DNA of 64,000 nt from Litchfieldella qijiaojingensis (GCF_014651875.1 NZ_BMXS01000017.1:1-64000); one strand, 5' to 3'. Positions 46,453-55,643 are shown, counted from the first letter of the stretch. Notes: generated by a model from the letters alone, not told the origin. Program-made: numbers and translations.

Positions 46453-48089
46453 GCCAAACCATCGCCAGCGATACCTTCGCCCATTCCAGTCTACGCGTAC
46501 ATGCCGCCGATAACGTACGCGTCGCGCTAAAGGATCTGCCCAGGGGTCACGAAGTCGAGGACAAAGGGCGCATCGTGCGCCTCGTCGAATCCATTCGTCA
46601 CAAGCACAAGTTCGCGCTCGTGGACCTGGCCGAAGGCGATAGGGTGATCATGTATGGGGTCACCGTGGGGCGCGCCACCCAGCCAATCGCCGCTGGGGCC
46701 GCCATCACCACCGACAATGTCGAGCACTCCACCGACAGCAGCCAGCCGCAGGGCCGGCATGACCACTGGAATGCTCCGAATGTCGAGGCCTTCCAGGGGG
46801 TGACCTTCGACGGCTATCACCGTCCCGATGGCCGGGTCGGCACCGCCAACGTGTGGCTGGTGGTGCCCCTGGTGTTCTGCGAGAACCGCAATATCGAAGT
46901 ACTGCGCCAATGCGTGGCCGATGCTTTGGGCGAAGACCCCTACCGCGACTACAAACGCATGGCACGGGAACTATTGCATGGCCGGGCGGCCCCCAAGCCG
47001 GAGCCAGCACCTCGAGAGCGTCTGTTCCCCCACGTCGATGGCGTGCGCTTCCTGACCCATACCCTTGGCTGCGGCGGCACCGACGATGACGCCAAGGCAC
47101 TGTGCCAACTGCTGGCCGGCTATATCTGTCATCCCAATGTGGCCGGTGCCACCGTGCTCAGCCTGGGCTGTCAGAAGTCGCAGATCGGCATGCTCAAGGC
47201 CGCCGTGGCCGAACGTGACCCGAAAGGGCTGCGTCCGGTGCACTATTTCGAGCAACAGGCCACCGGCAGCGAAGAGGAATTGATTCGTGAAGCCCTGACC
47301 ACCATCTTCGATGGCTTGGCCGAAGCCAACCGCGTCACGCGCACACCGGCCCCGCTGTCGGAACTGACCATCGGTCTCGAATGCGGCGGCTCCGACGGCT
47401 TCTCGGGGCTTTCCGCCAACCCGCTGGTGGGCGCGGTGACCGATCGCCTGGTGGCACTGGGGGGGAGCGGCATCCTCAGCGAATTTCCCGAGCTATGCGG
47501 CGTCGAGCACGAACTGATGGCTCGCTGTCGTAATGCCGATGTCGCCGAGCGCTTCCGTCAGTTGATGGACGCCTACCAGCGCCACGCTGCCTCGGTGGGA
47601 GCCCACTTCTCGATGAACCCTTCACCAGGCAATATCCGCGATGGCCTGATCACCGATGCCATGAAGTCTGCTGGTGCGGCCAAGAAAGGCGGCGACAGTC
47701 CGGTGGTCGATGTGCTCGATTACACCGAACCGACGGTACACAAAGGCCTGAATCTGCTATGCACGCCGGGCAACGATGTGGAATCGACCACCGCCCTGGT
47801 AGGCTCCGGCGCCAACTTGGTGATGTTCACTACCGGACTCGGCACCCCCACCGGCAATCCCGTGGCGCCGGTGCTGAAGATTGCCAGTAACAGTGAACTG
47901 GCCAAGCGCATGCCGGACGTGATCGACTTCGACGCCGGCCCGATCATCCGTGGCGAAGCACAGATCGATAAGCTGGCCGACGAGTTGCTGAAACTGTGCA
48001 TCGACACCGCTTCCGGACGCTACCAGCCCAAGGCGGTGCGGCTGGCACAGTATGATTTTATTCCGTGGAAACGTGGTGTCTCGTTATAA
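46449..48089 (+). CDS. UxaA-family sugar-acid dehydratase
   Basis: This 546-residue protein has an N-terminal SAF domain (about residues 12-95, with DNVRVALKDLPRGHEV and HKFALVDLAEGDRVIMYGVT) and a C-terminal dehydratase domain with FLTHTLGCGGT, GLECGGSDGFSGLSANPLVG and LCTPGNDVESTTALVGSGAN. UxaA enzymes are iron-dependent altronate or galactarate dehydratases. The usual SETPE stretch reads SEFPELCGVEHE here, so the substrate may not be altronate. It starts in the stop of the FAH gene. It probably makes the 2-keto-3-deoxy acid that the SDR oxidises. Confidence 0.85.
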   Translation: MSQTIASDTFAHSSLRVHAADNVRVALKDLPRGHEVEDKGRIVRLVESIRHKHKFALVDLAEGDRVIMYGVTVGRATQPIAAGAAITTDNVEHSTDSSQPQGRHDHWNAPNVEAFQGVTFDGYHRPDGRVGTANVWLVVPLVFCENRNIEVLRQCVADALGEDPYRDYKRMARELLHGRAAPKPEPAPRERLFPHVDGVRFLTHTLGCGGTDDDAKALCQLLAGYICHPNVAGATVLSLGCQKSQIGMLKAAVAERDPKGLRPVHYFEQQATGSEEELIREALTTIFDGLAEANRVTRTPAPLSELTIGLECGGSDGFSGLSANPLVGAVTDRLVALGGSGILSEFPELCGVEHELMARCRNADVAERFRQLMDAYQRHAASVGAHFSMNPSPGNIRDGLITDAMKSAGAAKKGGDSPVVDVLDYTEPTVHKGLNLLCTPGNDVESTTALVGSGANLVMFTTGLGTPTGNPVAPVLKIASNSELAKRMPDVIDFDAGPIIRGEAQIDKLADELLKLCIDTASGRYQPKAVRLAQYDFIPWKRGVSL

Positions 48090-48107
48090 GGGAGGTTTGA
48101 CTGGCCT

Positions 48108-48140
48108 GCTGAACGTAGTCGAGTTGCAGACACGTTCAGC
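48108..48140. terminator. Inverted repeat between converging genes
   Basis: GCTGAACGT (48108-48116) pairs with ACGTTCAGC (48132-48140) across a 15-base loop; outer TTGAC / GGTCAA bases extend the pairing. It lies between the UxaA-type gene and the converging regulator and may terminate both. Confidence 0.4.
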
Positions 48141-48142
48141 GG

Positions 48143-48862
48143 TCAAGCATCAGTCAGGCGCTGTTTGAGCTGCCGATAAGTTCCATAGTGCCGGTCCAGA
48201 TGGCGACGCATCGCCGCTTCGGCGGCGTCGGGGTCGCGCGATTCGATGGCCTCGACGATCTCGGTGTGCGCCTTCATGGCGGCCTGGTCCTCGCCCTCAC
48301 GCTGCAAGGCATGGGCACGGCGGTCGTCGAGCCATTCCGAGAGCGCCACGTGAATGGCGTCGAAGATCGGGTTGTGGCCGATGGAAGCCAGCACTCCGTG
48401 GAAGTCGTTGTCGGAGCGCTTGAAGCGTGCTTCGTCGCCCAGCGCGCTGCGGTTGTCTTCCAGCGCCTGGCGCAGGTTGGCCAGGTCTTCCTGGCTGGCA
48501 TGCTGTGCCGCATAGCGGGCCAACGAGATCTCGAACATCGCCCGCGCTTCCTGGAAGTATTGCTGCCCTTCCGACTTGGCCAGCAACTGTTTCGTCACCC
48601 CGGAAAGCCTGGCCATGACCGCTTCCGCCGTGGGCCGGATCACCCTGGCGCGTGTCCCACTGTTGATGGCGATCAAACCGAGCCGCTGCAGGTAGAACAA
48701 GGCTTCACGCACCGCCGGCCGACCGACGCCAAACTGCTCCATCAGCTCGCGCTCGGAAGGCAGTTGATCGTCCTCGCGCAACCGGCCCTCGAGGATATCC
48801 GCCTCGAGTTGCTCGGCCACCTGTTCGGAAAGCGTCTTGCGTTCCACCTTGTATCTGGTCAT
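48143..48862 (-). CDS. NanR-like GntR-family regulator
   Basis: This 239-residue protein resembles E. coli NanR over its whole length: KTLSEQVAEQLEADILEGRL, LPSERELMEQFGVGRPAVRE (winged helix) and a C-terminal FCD domain with FKRSDNDFHGVLASIGHNPI and HTEIVEAIESRDPDAAEAAM. The start at 48862 has AGGAG nine bases upstream. GGTATA-type repeats before the SDR operon, the TRAP operon and xylX imply that it controls all three. Its ligand is likely the sugar acid or an intermediate, not sialic acid, since no sialate genes are present. Confidence 0.83.
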   Translation of the reverse strand: MTRYKVERKTLSEQVAEQLEADILEGRLREDDQLPSERELMEQFGVGRPAVREALFYLQRLGLIAINSGTRARVIRPTAEAVMARLSGVTKQLLAKSEGQQYFQEARAMFEISLARYAAQHASQEDLANLRQALEDNRSALGDEARFKRSDNDFHGVLASIGHNPIFDAIHVALSEWLDDRRAHALQREGEDQAAMKAHTEIVEAIESRDPDAAEAAMRRHLDRHYGTYRQLKQRLTDA

Positions 48863-48923
48863 GCGTTGCGACTCCTGGCCATTCTGTCTCTTTGACCCTT
48901 GCCATTGGGTCGTTATCTCTATG

Positions 48924-50024
48924 TTACTGCATCCGGTCACCGTTCGGCTGCCATGACATGCTCAACGGGGCCACCCCCAGTTCCTCGGCCAGACGCTGGT
49001 AGGCTTCCAGATTGGCCGAATCCAGCGGAATGCCCTCGGCGTCACGGTGTGCCTGGCAACGCCATTCGCGATCACCGGGCGCCAGCACCTCGGCACCTTC
49101 CAAGGCCGGCTGGGCCCGCAGATCGGCCAGGTACTCGCGCATCCTCGCCCGATAGGTCTCCAGGTCGACGAAGGCCTCGGGTCGCATGACCAGGAAGAAG
49201 TGACCGACACCTCGCGGAGTCGACATGTCGGGCCCCGCCATGGGTAACAGCCGGAAGCCGTTGAGCATGCCTGCCAGGGTGGAGCTCAGCACCTCGACGA
49301 CTCCCGCCAGGCCTGCCCCCTTGAAACCGAACTGAGCGCCACCCAACGGCAGCAGCGAACTCACCTCCGTGGGCTCCGTCGTGGTGTTACCCGCGATATT
49401 GGCCGCCACATCGGGCGGTAGCTCGCGGCCAATAGCGGCGTACTGCTGCACACGGTTCCAGGGGATCGAACTGGTCGCCATATCCAGCAAATACGGATTC
49501 TCTCCTTCCACCGGTGCGGCAAAGGCAAAGGGGTTGGTACCATGAAAAGCCCCTTGGCCCTGGTGCAGGCGCACGAACGGATCGGAATTGCATACCGCCA
49601 TCCCGATCAGGCCACGCCGCGCAGCTTCCAGCGGATAGCAACCCGCGGCCCCGAAGTGCGAGGAATTGCCGACCGCCACCGCCCCCATGCCCGTGTCATC
49701 GGCCATGGCAATGGCATGCGCGATCGCGGTGTAGCCAGCCAGGTGACCGAAGCCGTCGTCGGCATCCAGATAACCGGTGGCCGGCATGCGGCGCGAGAAC
49801 GTCATCTGCGGATTCGGGCTCACCCGCCCTCCTTTCACAGCCTGCACATAGTGCGGCAACAAGCGCAGGCCATGACTGTCGATTCCCATGCGCGACGCCG
49901 TCAGCAAGGCCCGCGTCACCGCCTCGACCGACGGTTTATTGACGCCGCAGTGTGTCAGCACTCGGCGCATGAAGGCTTCCAACTCCGAAGTGGTGACGTG
50001 TGCGGCCTCCTGAGTGTGACTCAT
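48924..50024 (-). CDS. Ldh2-family malate/L-lactate/ureidoglycolate-type dehydrogenase
   Basis: The 366-residue NAD(P)-dependent oxidoreductase belongs to the family of YbiC, YiaK and ComC. Motifs are GIDSHGLRLLPHYV (residues 47-60, catalytic His), VGNSSHFGAAGCYPLEAARR and GTNPFAFAAP. Members act on 2-hydroxy or 2-keto acids such as lactate, sulfolactate and 2,3-diketogulonate. It follows dctM by nine bases, in the TRAP operon, so it probably acts on the imported acid or on the hydroxy acid released by the diketo-hydrolase. Confidence 0.82.
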   Translation of the reverse strand: MSHTQEAAHVTTSELEAFMRRVLTHCGVNKPSVEAVTRALLTASRMGIDSHGLRLLPHYVQAVKGGRVSPNPQMTFSRRMPATGYLDADDGFGHLAGYTAIAHAIAMADDTGMGAVAVGNSSHFGAAGCYPLEAARRGLIGMAVCNSDPFVRLHQGQGAFHGTNPFAFAAPVEGENPYLLDMATSSIPWNRVQQYAAIGRELPPDVAANIAGNTTTEPTEVSSLLPLGGAQFGFKGAGLAGVVEVLSSTLAGMLNGFRLLPMAGPDMSTPRGVGHFFLVMRPEAFVDLETYRARMREYLADLRAQPALEGAEVLAPGDREWRCQAHRDAEGIPLDSANLEAYQRLAEELGVAPLSMSWQPNGDRMQ

Positions 50025-50033
50025 AAGGGTTCC

Positions 50034-51419
50034 TCAACGATAAATCAGGGTGGGCAGCCACATGGAAATGGCCGGCACGAACGTCACCAACAGCAGGGCG
50101 ATGAACAGCGGAACCAGGAACGGCAGGGTTCCACGCATGCACCTTTCGAAGGAAATGTTCGAGACTCGCGACAGCACATAGAGCACCATTCCCACCGGTG
50201 GCGTCAGCAAGCCGATCATCAGATTCAGCACCATGATCACCCCGAAGTGCACCGGATCGACCCCCGCCGCGACCGCCACCGGCAGCAGGACGGGAACCAG
50301 AATGGTGATGGCTGCGATGGTTTCCATGAAACAACCAACCACGAGCAATACCAGATTGATCAGCAGCAGGATGACGATGGGGTTGTCCGAGAACGGCCCC
50401 AGCAATGCCACGACATGCTGAGTGACCTGATTACTGGTCAGAATCCAGGCGAAGATCGAGGCACCGGCAACGATGAACAGAATGATCGCCGTGGTCTCGA
50501 TGGTCTCCATGCTGACCTTGAGCAGACGTCTCCAGGTCAGGGTGCGATATACCACCACCCCCAGGAACAAGGCATAGATGACAGCCGCGATAGCGGCTTC
50601 GGTCGGCGTGAAGGCTCCGCTGATGATGCCTCCGACGATGATTACCGGCGTCAGTAACGACAGGAAGGCGCGCTTGGCCGACTCACGAAGAAAGCTTACC
50701 GAGAAGCGGGCATCACGCGGATACCCCCGACGGCGGGCAAGCAGCGTGATCATGACCATCAAGACCGCCCCCATCAGCAACCCAGGGATCAAGCCCGCGG
50801 CGAATAGTTGCCCTACCGATGCCGACGCCATGACTCCGTAGATAACCATCGGCAGACTAGGAGGAATGATCGGTCCGATGGTGGACGACGCCGCCGTGAT
50901 GCCCACGGAGAAATCCTGATCGTAGCCAGCATCGCGCATGGCCTTGATTTCGATGGTCCCCAGGCCACCGGCATCGGCAACCGCAGCTCCCGACATGCCC
51001 GAGAAGATGATGCTGGCCCCGACATTGACATGCCCCAGGCCACCGCGCATCCACCCCATCAAGGCCTTGGCAAACGCAAAGATGCGGGTCGTGATACCAC
51101 CGTTATTCATTAAATTACCGGCCAGAATGAAGAAAGGAATGGCCAGCAAGGGAAAGCTATCGACCCCGTTGATCATGCGATGTGCCACGACTACGTCTGG
51201 CACCTGCCCGCTGAGATAGACATACATCAGGCACGAGCCTGCCAGGCCGATGGCGATCGGAACTCCCATCACCAGCATGGTGAACAGACTGGCAAACAAG
51301 AACGCCAGATAATGGCCTTGCCAAGCCAGAAAGGCGCATGACAGTACGGCAAGAACAATGATGAATGGAGGGACCAAGAGGCCGCGCCGCTTGGTGAATG
51401 ACGTGGCAGGGGCTGACAT
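50034..51419 (-). CDS. dctM: TRAP transporter large permease DctM
   Basis: The 461-residue inner-membrane protein has about twelve helices and the DctM hallmarks MLVMGVPIAIGLAGSCLMYV, VNVGASIIFSGMSGAAVADA, IIPPSLPMVIYG and PPVGMVLYVLSRV. It drives Na+-coupled uptake of a carboxylate together with DctQ and DctP. The start at 51419 has AGGAG seven bases upstream. It is followed by the Ldh2-type gene. Confidence 0.93.
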   Translation of the reverse strand: MSAPATSFTKRRGLLVPPFIIVLAVLSCAFLAWQGHYLAFLFASLFTMLVMGVPIAIGLAGSCLMYVYLSGQVPDVVVAHRMINGVDSFPLLAIPFFILAGNLMNNGGITTRIFAFAKALMGWMRGGLGHVNVGASIIFSGMSGAAVADAGGLGTIEIKAMRDAGYDQDFSVGITAASSTIGPIIPPSLPMVIYGVMASASVGQLFAAGLIPGLLMGAVLMVMITLLARRRGYPRDARFSVSFLRESAKRAFLSLLTPVIIVGGIISGAFTPTEAAIAAVIYALFLGVVVYRTLTWRRLLKVSMETIETTAIILFIVAGASIFAWILTSNQVTQHVVALLGPFSDNPIVILLLINLVLLVVGCFMETIAAITILVPVLLPVAVAAGVDPVHFGVIMVLNLMIGLLTPPVGMVLYVLSRVSNISFERCMRGTLPFLVPLFIALLLVTFVPAISMWLPTLIYR

Positions 51420-51442
51420 GGCGATTCTCCTGGGAATTCTTG

Positions 51443-51994
51443 TCATCGGTCATCTTCGGTGAAGATCAGTTCGCTCGTTCCTTCGCGCCAATGACGGATG
51501 GCGACCTGGATGGAACGCACGAGCATCAAGACGAAGCCCGCCAACACGATGTAATAGATGACACTCTTGGGGATATCCACCGACACCATCATGGCGTTGG
51601 TTCTATCGGCCAGCTTGTAGGTGATCAAGACCCCCGCGACCAGGAACACGACCCTCACCAGATCGACGATCGTCGACATGGCCAGACCGACGTTTCCCGG
51701 CATGTAGCGAAAGAAGAATTCCACCGCGATATGCGAGTTTTTCCTGACTGCCATGGCACTGCCCAGGAAACCCACCGTGATCAGGAAATAACGCGCCATT
51801 TCTTCGGTCCAGGCGATGGAGTCGCCCATCACATAGCGACTGAAGAATTGCAGGAATACCACCACCAGCAATACCCAGAACAGGACCAACGTCACATAGT
51901 CCTCCGGGCCATAATCCTTGAAGTCGAACTTGTCCTCTTCCTCGGTCTCTATCAGGCCGGCTTCGGGATCCGGAGGCAAACGGTCGTTGGACAT
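51443..51994 (-). CDS. dctQ: TRAP transporter small permease DctQ
   Basis: This 183-residue, four-helix inner-membrane protein has the DctQ motif FFSRYVMGDSIAWTEEMARY (about 50-69). An acidic, Asp/Glu-rich N-terminal extension (EAGLIETEEEDKFDFKDYG) precedes the first helix. GAGGAG nine bases before ATG 51994 gives the start. It lies between dctP and dctM in the usual order. Confidence 0.92.
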   Translation of the reverse strand: MSNDRLPPDPEAGLIETEEEDKFDFKDYGPEDYVTLVLFWVLLVVVFLQFFSRYVMGDSIAWTEEMARYFLITVGFLGSAMAVRKNSHIAVEFFFRYMPGNVGLAMSTIVDLVRVVFLVAGVLITYKLADRTNAMMVSVDIPKSVIYYIVLAGFVLMLVRSIQVAIRHWREGTSELIFTEDDR

Positions 51995-52066
51995 GGACGA
52001 GACTCCTCGCCACCGCACCCCGCCATGATGACGAGATACGGTGGTCGTGAACGGAAGTGAGAAGGT

Positions 52067-53062
52067 TTACTGACCAAGTGTTTGCAGGCGATCGTAGGTT
52101 TCCTGGTCCCAAGTGGCGGCCTCGCCGTTGTGGTGCGGCAACACTGCCTCACGGAACGGCTCGGTGTTCACTTCGTTGACGGTCACGCCCTGTTCCTCGA
52201 ACCAGGAGACGAGTTCTTCCTCCTGCTTCAGGATGTCGTCGGTAATACGCTCGCCAGCCTCCATGTAAACGTCACGGAAGATCTCGCGGTCCTCTTCCGA
52301 GAGCCGGTTCCACAGTGGTCCCCCAGCAATGGTAATCAGGGAGTCGGTAATATGACCGGTCAGGTTGATGTAGTCCTGCACCTCATAGAATGCCTTGGCC
52401 CGAATGGTCGGTAGCGGGTTTTCCTGGGCATCCACCACGCCTTGCTGCAGTGCCAGATAGACTTCAGCGAAGGCGATGGGGGTCGGATTGGCTCCGACGG
52501 CTTCCGGGAACATCATGTACATGGGTGCATTGGGCACGCGAATCTTCAGGCCCTGCATGTCCTCGGGCGTATTGATCGGCTTGTTGGAAGTGGTATGCCG
52601 TCGGCCATAGTAGTTCATGGCTAGTGGCACGTTGCCCGTGGCATCCTCATAACCTTGAGCGATCTCCTGGAAGAGTTCGCTGTCGGCATAAGCCCGCCAA
52701 TGGTCGAAATCGCGGAACATGTACGGCGCCCCTGCGATTCCGATGGCCCCGTAGGAGCGTCCGGCAAACTGGTTACCGGTATAGATCAGATCCACGGTGC
52801 CCAGACTCAGCCCTTCATTGATATCGGCTTCCTTGCCCAGGGAAGAGGCCGGATGGACCTCGATCTTGTAGCGGCCATCGGTGCGTTCCTCGATTTCATC
52901 GGCCGCCCACAGCGCCCACTCGTGATAGGGTTCCGAGGTTTCATAGACATGCGCGAAATTGAGCGTTTCGGTCCCGTTGGCCATACCGGCGGTGCCCACA
53001 CCCGCCACTAGCAGCGTGGCCGATATCCAACGGTTCCACTGGCGATTGCTCTTGTTGACCAT
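52067..53062 (-). CDS. dctP: TRAP transporter solute-binding protein DctP
   Basis: The 331-residue periplasmic receptor has a signal peptide (ISATLLVAGVGTAGMANG-T), ETLNFAHVYETSEPYHEWAL and the ligand-binding stretch GLKIRVPNAPMYMMFPEAVG with the carboxylate-pairing Arg. AAGGAG nine bases upstream supports the start at 53062. It heads the dctP-dctQ-dctM-ldh2 operon and has a GGTATG-ACA-CGTATA operator about 70 bases upstream. It is unlike the orphan DctP at 37672 in most positions, so the two likely bind different acids. Confidence 0.92.
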   Translation of the reverse strand: MVNKSNRQWNRWISATLLVAGVGTAGMANGTETLNFAHVYETSEPYHEWALWAADEIEERTDGRYKIEVHPASSLGKEADINEGLSLGTVDLIYTGNQFAGRSYGAIGIAGAPYMFRDFDHWRAYADSELFQEIAQGYEDATGNVPLAMNYYGRRHTTSNKPINTPEDMQGLKIRVPNAPMYMMFPEAVGANPTPIAFAEVYLALQQGVVDAQENPLPTIRAKAFYEVQDYINLTGHITDSLITIAGGPLWNRLSEEDREIFRDVYMEAGERITDDILKQEEELVSWFEEQGVTVNEVNTEPFREAVLPHHNGEAATWDQETYDRLQTLGQ

Positions 53063-53132
53063 CTTGTTGTTCTCCTTGCATGAAAACGGTGCGAGGATAA
53101 TTTTCAAATCACCGGAACTGATGGCTTAACTG

Positions 53133-53147
53133 TATACGTGTCATACC
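53133..53147 (-). promoter_or_regulatory. NanR-type operator before the TRAP operon
   Basis: On the minus strand GGTATGACACGTATA has two hexamers GGTATG and CGTATA with the spacer ACA, nearly identical to the GGTATA-ACA-GGTATA arrangement known for E. coli NanR. It lies 71 bases upstream of dctP. Confidence 0.62.
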
Positions 53148-53332
53148 ATCATAAAGAAAGCTAGTCCGTCACCTGCCACTCTGCAACCTGACTTGGCGCT
53201 AATTTTCGTCACGCTCGCCGCTAGCCGCGACCAATCACCGACCACCTCGATGAAACGGCCCGCCAGCCAAGGCGATACTGTCACACTGTGGATGTCGTTG
53301 ACGTCCCCTTGCTTTGGCAATAGGGTTGATAG

Positions 53333-53347
53333 CATACCTATCATACA
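53333..53347 (-). promoter_or_regulatory. NanR-type operator before xylX
   Basis: The minus strand reads TGTATGATAGGTATG, two hexamers with the three-base spacer ATA as at 44765. It is 40 bases upstream of the xylX start and faces the TRAP operon on the other side, so one regulator could control both divergent units. Confidence 0.6.
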
Positions 53348-53386
53348 TACAGACCAAGCATAGGCCATTTGAATGCCGGAGGCACA

Positions 53387-54577
53387 ATGAGCACAATAAA
53401 GCACGACGATCTGCTGCCACACGACTTGGAACAGGCCCTGTTGGTAGGGCGCGTGTGGCGCACCACTCCCGTCCCTGGCCCAGCACTGGTGGTCGTGCGC
53501 CGAGGCGAAGTGCTGGATATCTCGGAGAGCTGTGCCTGCATGGCCGACCTGCTGGATCGTGACGATGCCGCCACCTTCGCCGCCTCGGTTCATGGAGAAT
53601 CGCTGGGCACCGTCGAGGCCCTGCTTGACAACTCCCTGGCCGAACCGCAGCGCGCGCCCTATTTGCTTGCGCCTTGCGATGTCCAAGCCATCAAGGCGTG
53701 CGGGGTGACCTTTGCGGTGAGCCTGCTGGAGCGCGTGATCGAGGAACAGGCCGGTGGCGACCCATACCGTGCCAGCGAACTGAGGGCGGAACTGAACGAG
53801 GTGATCGGCCAGGACCTGTCCCGCATTGCTCCTGGCTCTGACGACGCCATGGCGCTCAAGCGAGCCTTGCAAGAGCGCGGAGCCTGGTCGCAATATATGG
53901 AAGTGGGGCTTGGTCCCGATGCCGAAGTTTTCACCAAGGCCCAGCCGCTCTCGGCGGTAGGCTTCGGTGCTGCGGTCGGTCTGCATCCGGCATCCCGCTG
54001 GAACAATCCCGAACCCGAGATCGTATTGGCGGTGGACGCCGCTGGCCATGCCAAGGGGGCGGCACTCGGCAATGACGTCAATCTTCGCGATATCGAGGGC
54101 CGCAGCGCCCTGCTGCTGGGCAAGGCCAAGGACAACAATGCTTCCTGCGCCATTGGCCCCTTCATTCGTCTGTTCGACGAGCGCTTCACCCTGGAGGCGG
54201 TGCGCGAGGCTCAAGTCTCGCTGCGTATCGAAGGCGCTGACGATGGCTTCGTGCTAGAGGACAGCAGCGACATGCGCGAGATCAGCCGCGATCCCCTTGA
54301 TCTCGTCCAGCAGACCATCGGCGCGCATCATCAGTATCCCGACGGTTTCATGCTGTTCCTCGGCACAATGTTCTCGCCAATCCAGGATCGTGACGGCCAA
54401 GGCCAGGGGTTCACCCACCATCTGGGGGATACGGTGACTATCGCCACGCCAGCGTTGGGCGCATTGATCAACCGCGTCGACCGCTCGGACCGCCTACCGC
54501 CCTGGACTTTCGGCATTCGCCAGTGGCACGCCAGCCTGGCCAAGCGCTACTCTCCATCCAACAAGACGACACCCTGA
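53387..54577 (+). CDS. xylX: 2-keto-3-deoxy-D-xylonate dehydratase (XylX type)
   Basis: This 396-residue FAH-fold enzyme matches Caulobacter XylX along its length: LKACGVTFAVSLLERVIEE-like stretch near 110, WSQYMEVGLGPDAEVFTKAQ, WNNPEPEIVLAVD, ALGNDVNLRDIEGRSALLLG and KAKDNNASCAIGPF. XylX makes alpha-ketoglutarate semialdehyde from 2-keto-3-deoxyxylonate, feeding the dehydrogenases at 39.8 and 42.6 kb. GGAGG five bases before ATG 53387 fixes the start. Its stop overlaps the converging EamA gene by 31 bases. It is separated from xylD by 24 kb. Confidence 0.9.
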   Translation: MSTIKHDDLLPHDLEQALLVGRVWRTTPVPGPALVVVRRGEVLDISESCACMADLLDRDDAATFAASVHGESLGTVEALLDNSLAEPQRAPYLLAPCDVQAIKACGVTFAVSLLERVIEEQAGGDPYRASELRAELNEVIGQDLSRIAPGSDDAMALKRALQERGAWSQYMEVGLGPDAEVFTKAQPLSAVGFGAAVGLHPASRWNNPEPEIVLAVDAAGHAKGAALGNDVNLRDIEGRSALLLGKAKDNNASCAIGPFIRLFDERFTLEAVREAQVSLRIEGADDGFVLEDSSDMREISRDPLDLVQQTIGAHHQYPDGFMLFLGTMFSPIQDRDGQGQGFTHHLGDTVTIATPALGALINRVDRSDRLPPWTFGIRQWHASLAKRYSPSNKTTP

Positions 54578-55518
54578 CTTCTAGTATCCAGAACACCCTT
54601 GACGGCTGGTGAGACTGCTTGACAGGGATCCGGCGCGCCGGCGGCCACCTTGCGCCGCTGTCGGTAAAGGTCCAGAGCGCCACTACCGAGCAACGCGGTC
54701 ACGATCACTGCGCCACCGACGAAGGCCAGCGGTGGCGGTACCTCGCCCAGCCACCACCATACCAGCAGGGTGCCAACGAAGGTTTCCAGAAGCATCACCA
54801 GGCTGACCTCGGCACCCGGAAGATAACGCGGCCCGGTCTGGATCAACAGATAGGCGCCGGGAAGGAATACCAGCGCCAACAAAGCCAGGCGCTGCAGATC
54901 CGCCAGCGACGGCAATATCATGCCACCCATGGCGATGGCCGGTATCAGTATCACCAGGCAACCCAACGGCAGAATCACCGTAGTGTCCACGCCACGCTGG
55001 GCACTGGCCACGGTGGTGTTGACCGCGATCGCCAACGGAACCGCCAAGGCCACGACCAACCCTAGGGGGCTGCCGGCACCAAGCTCTCCGACAGCCATCA
55101 GACTAGCCCCCAGCACGCATAAGACGATCACGCACCAGGTCTGCAAACGCAGGCGTTGACCGTAGACGACCAAGCCGATCAACCCGGCAAGCAAGGGGGC
55201 CAAGTTCTGAATCACCAGTACGTTGCCGGCGGCGGTCAGCCGGTTCGCGGCAACGAATCCCCAAGCGCTGACGGCAAACGCCAATGGGCACCACCACATG
55301 GCCGGACCACAGGCACGCACGGCTTCCGGCAAGCGCTTGCCGTAACGCCACCAGGCCACCAGCGATAGCACCGCGAACAACAACAGCGCGCGCCAGAACA
55401 TGAAGGCCGCCACATCGAGCTGGGTATCCTTTACGAACAACGCATCCGGCGACAACAACATCACGCCGGCGCCAGTGATCAGATAGCCGCGCACGCGCCA
55501 CGACAACCGTTGCCACAT
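54547..55518 (-). CDS. EamA-family (DMT) transporter
   Basis: The 323-residue inner-membrane protein has ten predicted helices in two EamA repeats (GVMLLSPDALFV near the start, AVSAWGFVAANRLTAAGNVL for helices 3-4, LLETFVGTLLVWWWLGEVPP in the second repeat). Members export amino acids and other metabolites. A polar tail follows the last helix. Its composition is GC-rich like the neighbours, in contrast to the EamA fragments at 1-3 kb. The substrate is unknown. Confidence 0.8.
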   Translation of the reverse strand: MWQRLSWRVRGYLITGAGVMLLSPDALFVKDTQLDVAAFMFWRALLLFAVLSLVAWWRYGKRLPEAVRACGPAMWWCPLAFAVSAWGFVAANRLTAAGNVLVIQNLAPLLAGLIGLVVYGQRLRLQTWCVIVLCVLGASLMAVGELGAGSPLGLVVALAVPLAIAVNTTVASAQRGVDTTVILPLGCLVILIPAIAMGGMILPSLADLQRLALLALVFLPGAYLLIQTGPRYLPGAEVSLVMLLETFVGTLLVWWWLGEVPPPLAFVGGAVIVTALLGSGALDLYRQRRKVAAGAPDPCQAVSPAVKGVLDTRSQGVVLLDGE

Positions 55519-55567
55519 GCCGTCTCTCCTTGGTTCACCCCGGGACTTCGAGTATCAGCTACCCACT

Positions 55568-55603
55568 AAAAAACACAGGCCGGGGAACGTCCCCGGCCTG
55601 TGT
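55568..55603 (-). terminator. Rho-independent terminator of the helicase gene
   Basis: On the minus strand a perfect 14-base stem (ACACAGGCCGGGGA / TCCCCGGCCTGTGT, 55573-55603) with a three-base loop is followed by a run of six Ts. It lies 40 bases after the helicase stop. Confidence 0.9.
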
Positions 55604-55643
55604 GGTTGCGACTGTTGCCACCGTCGACTCGACGGCGGTTTCC

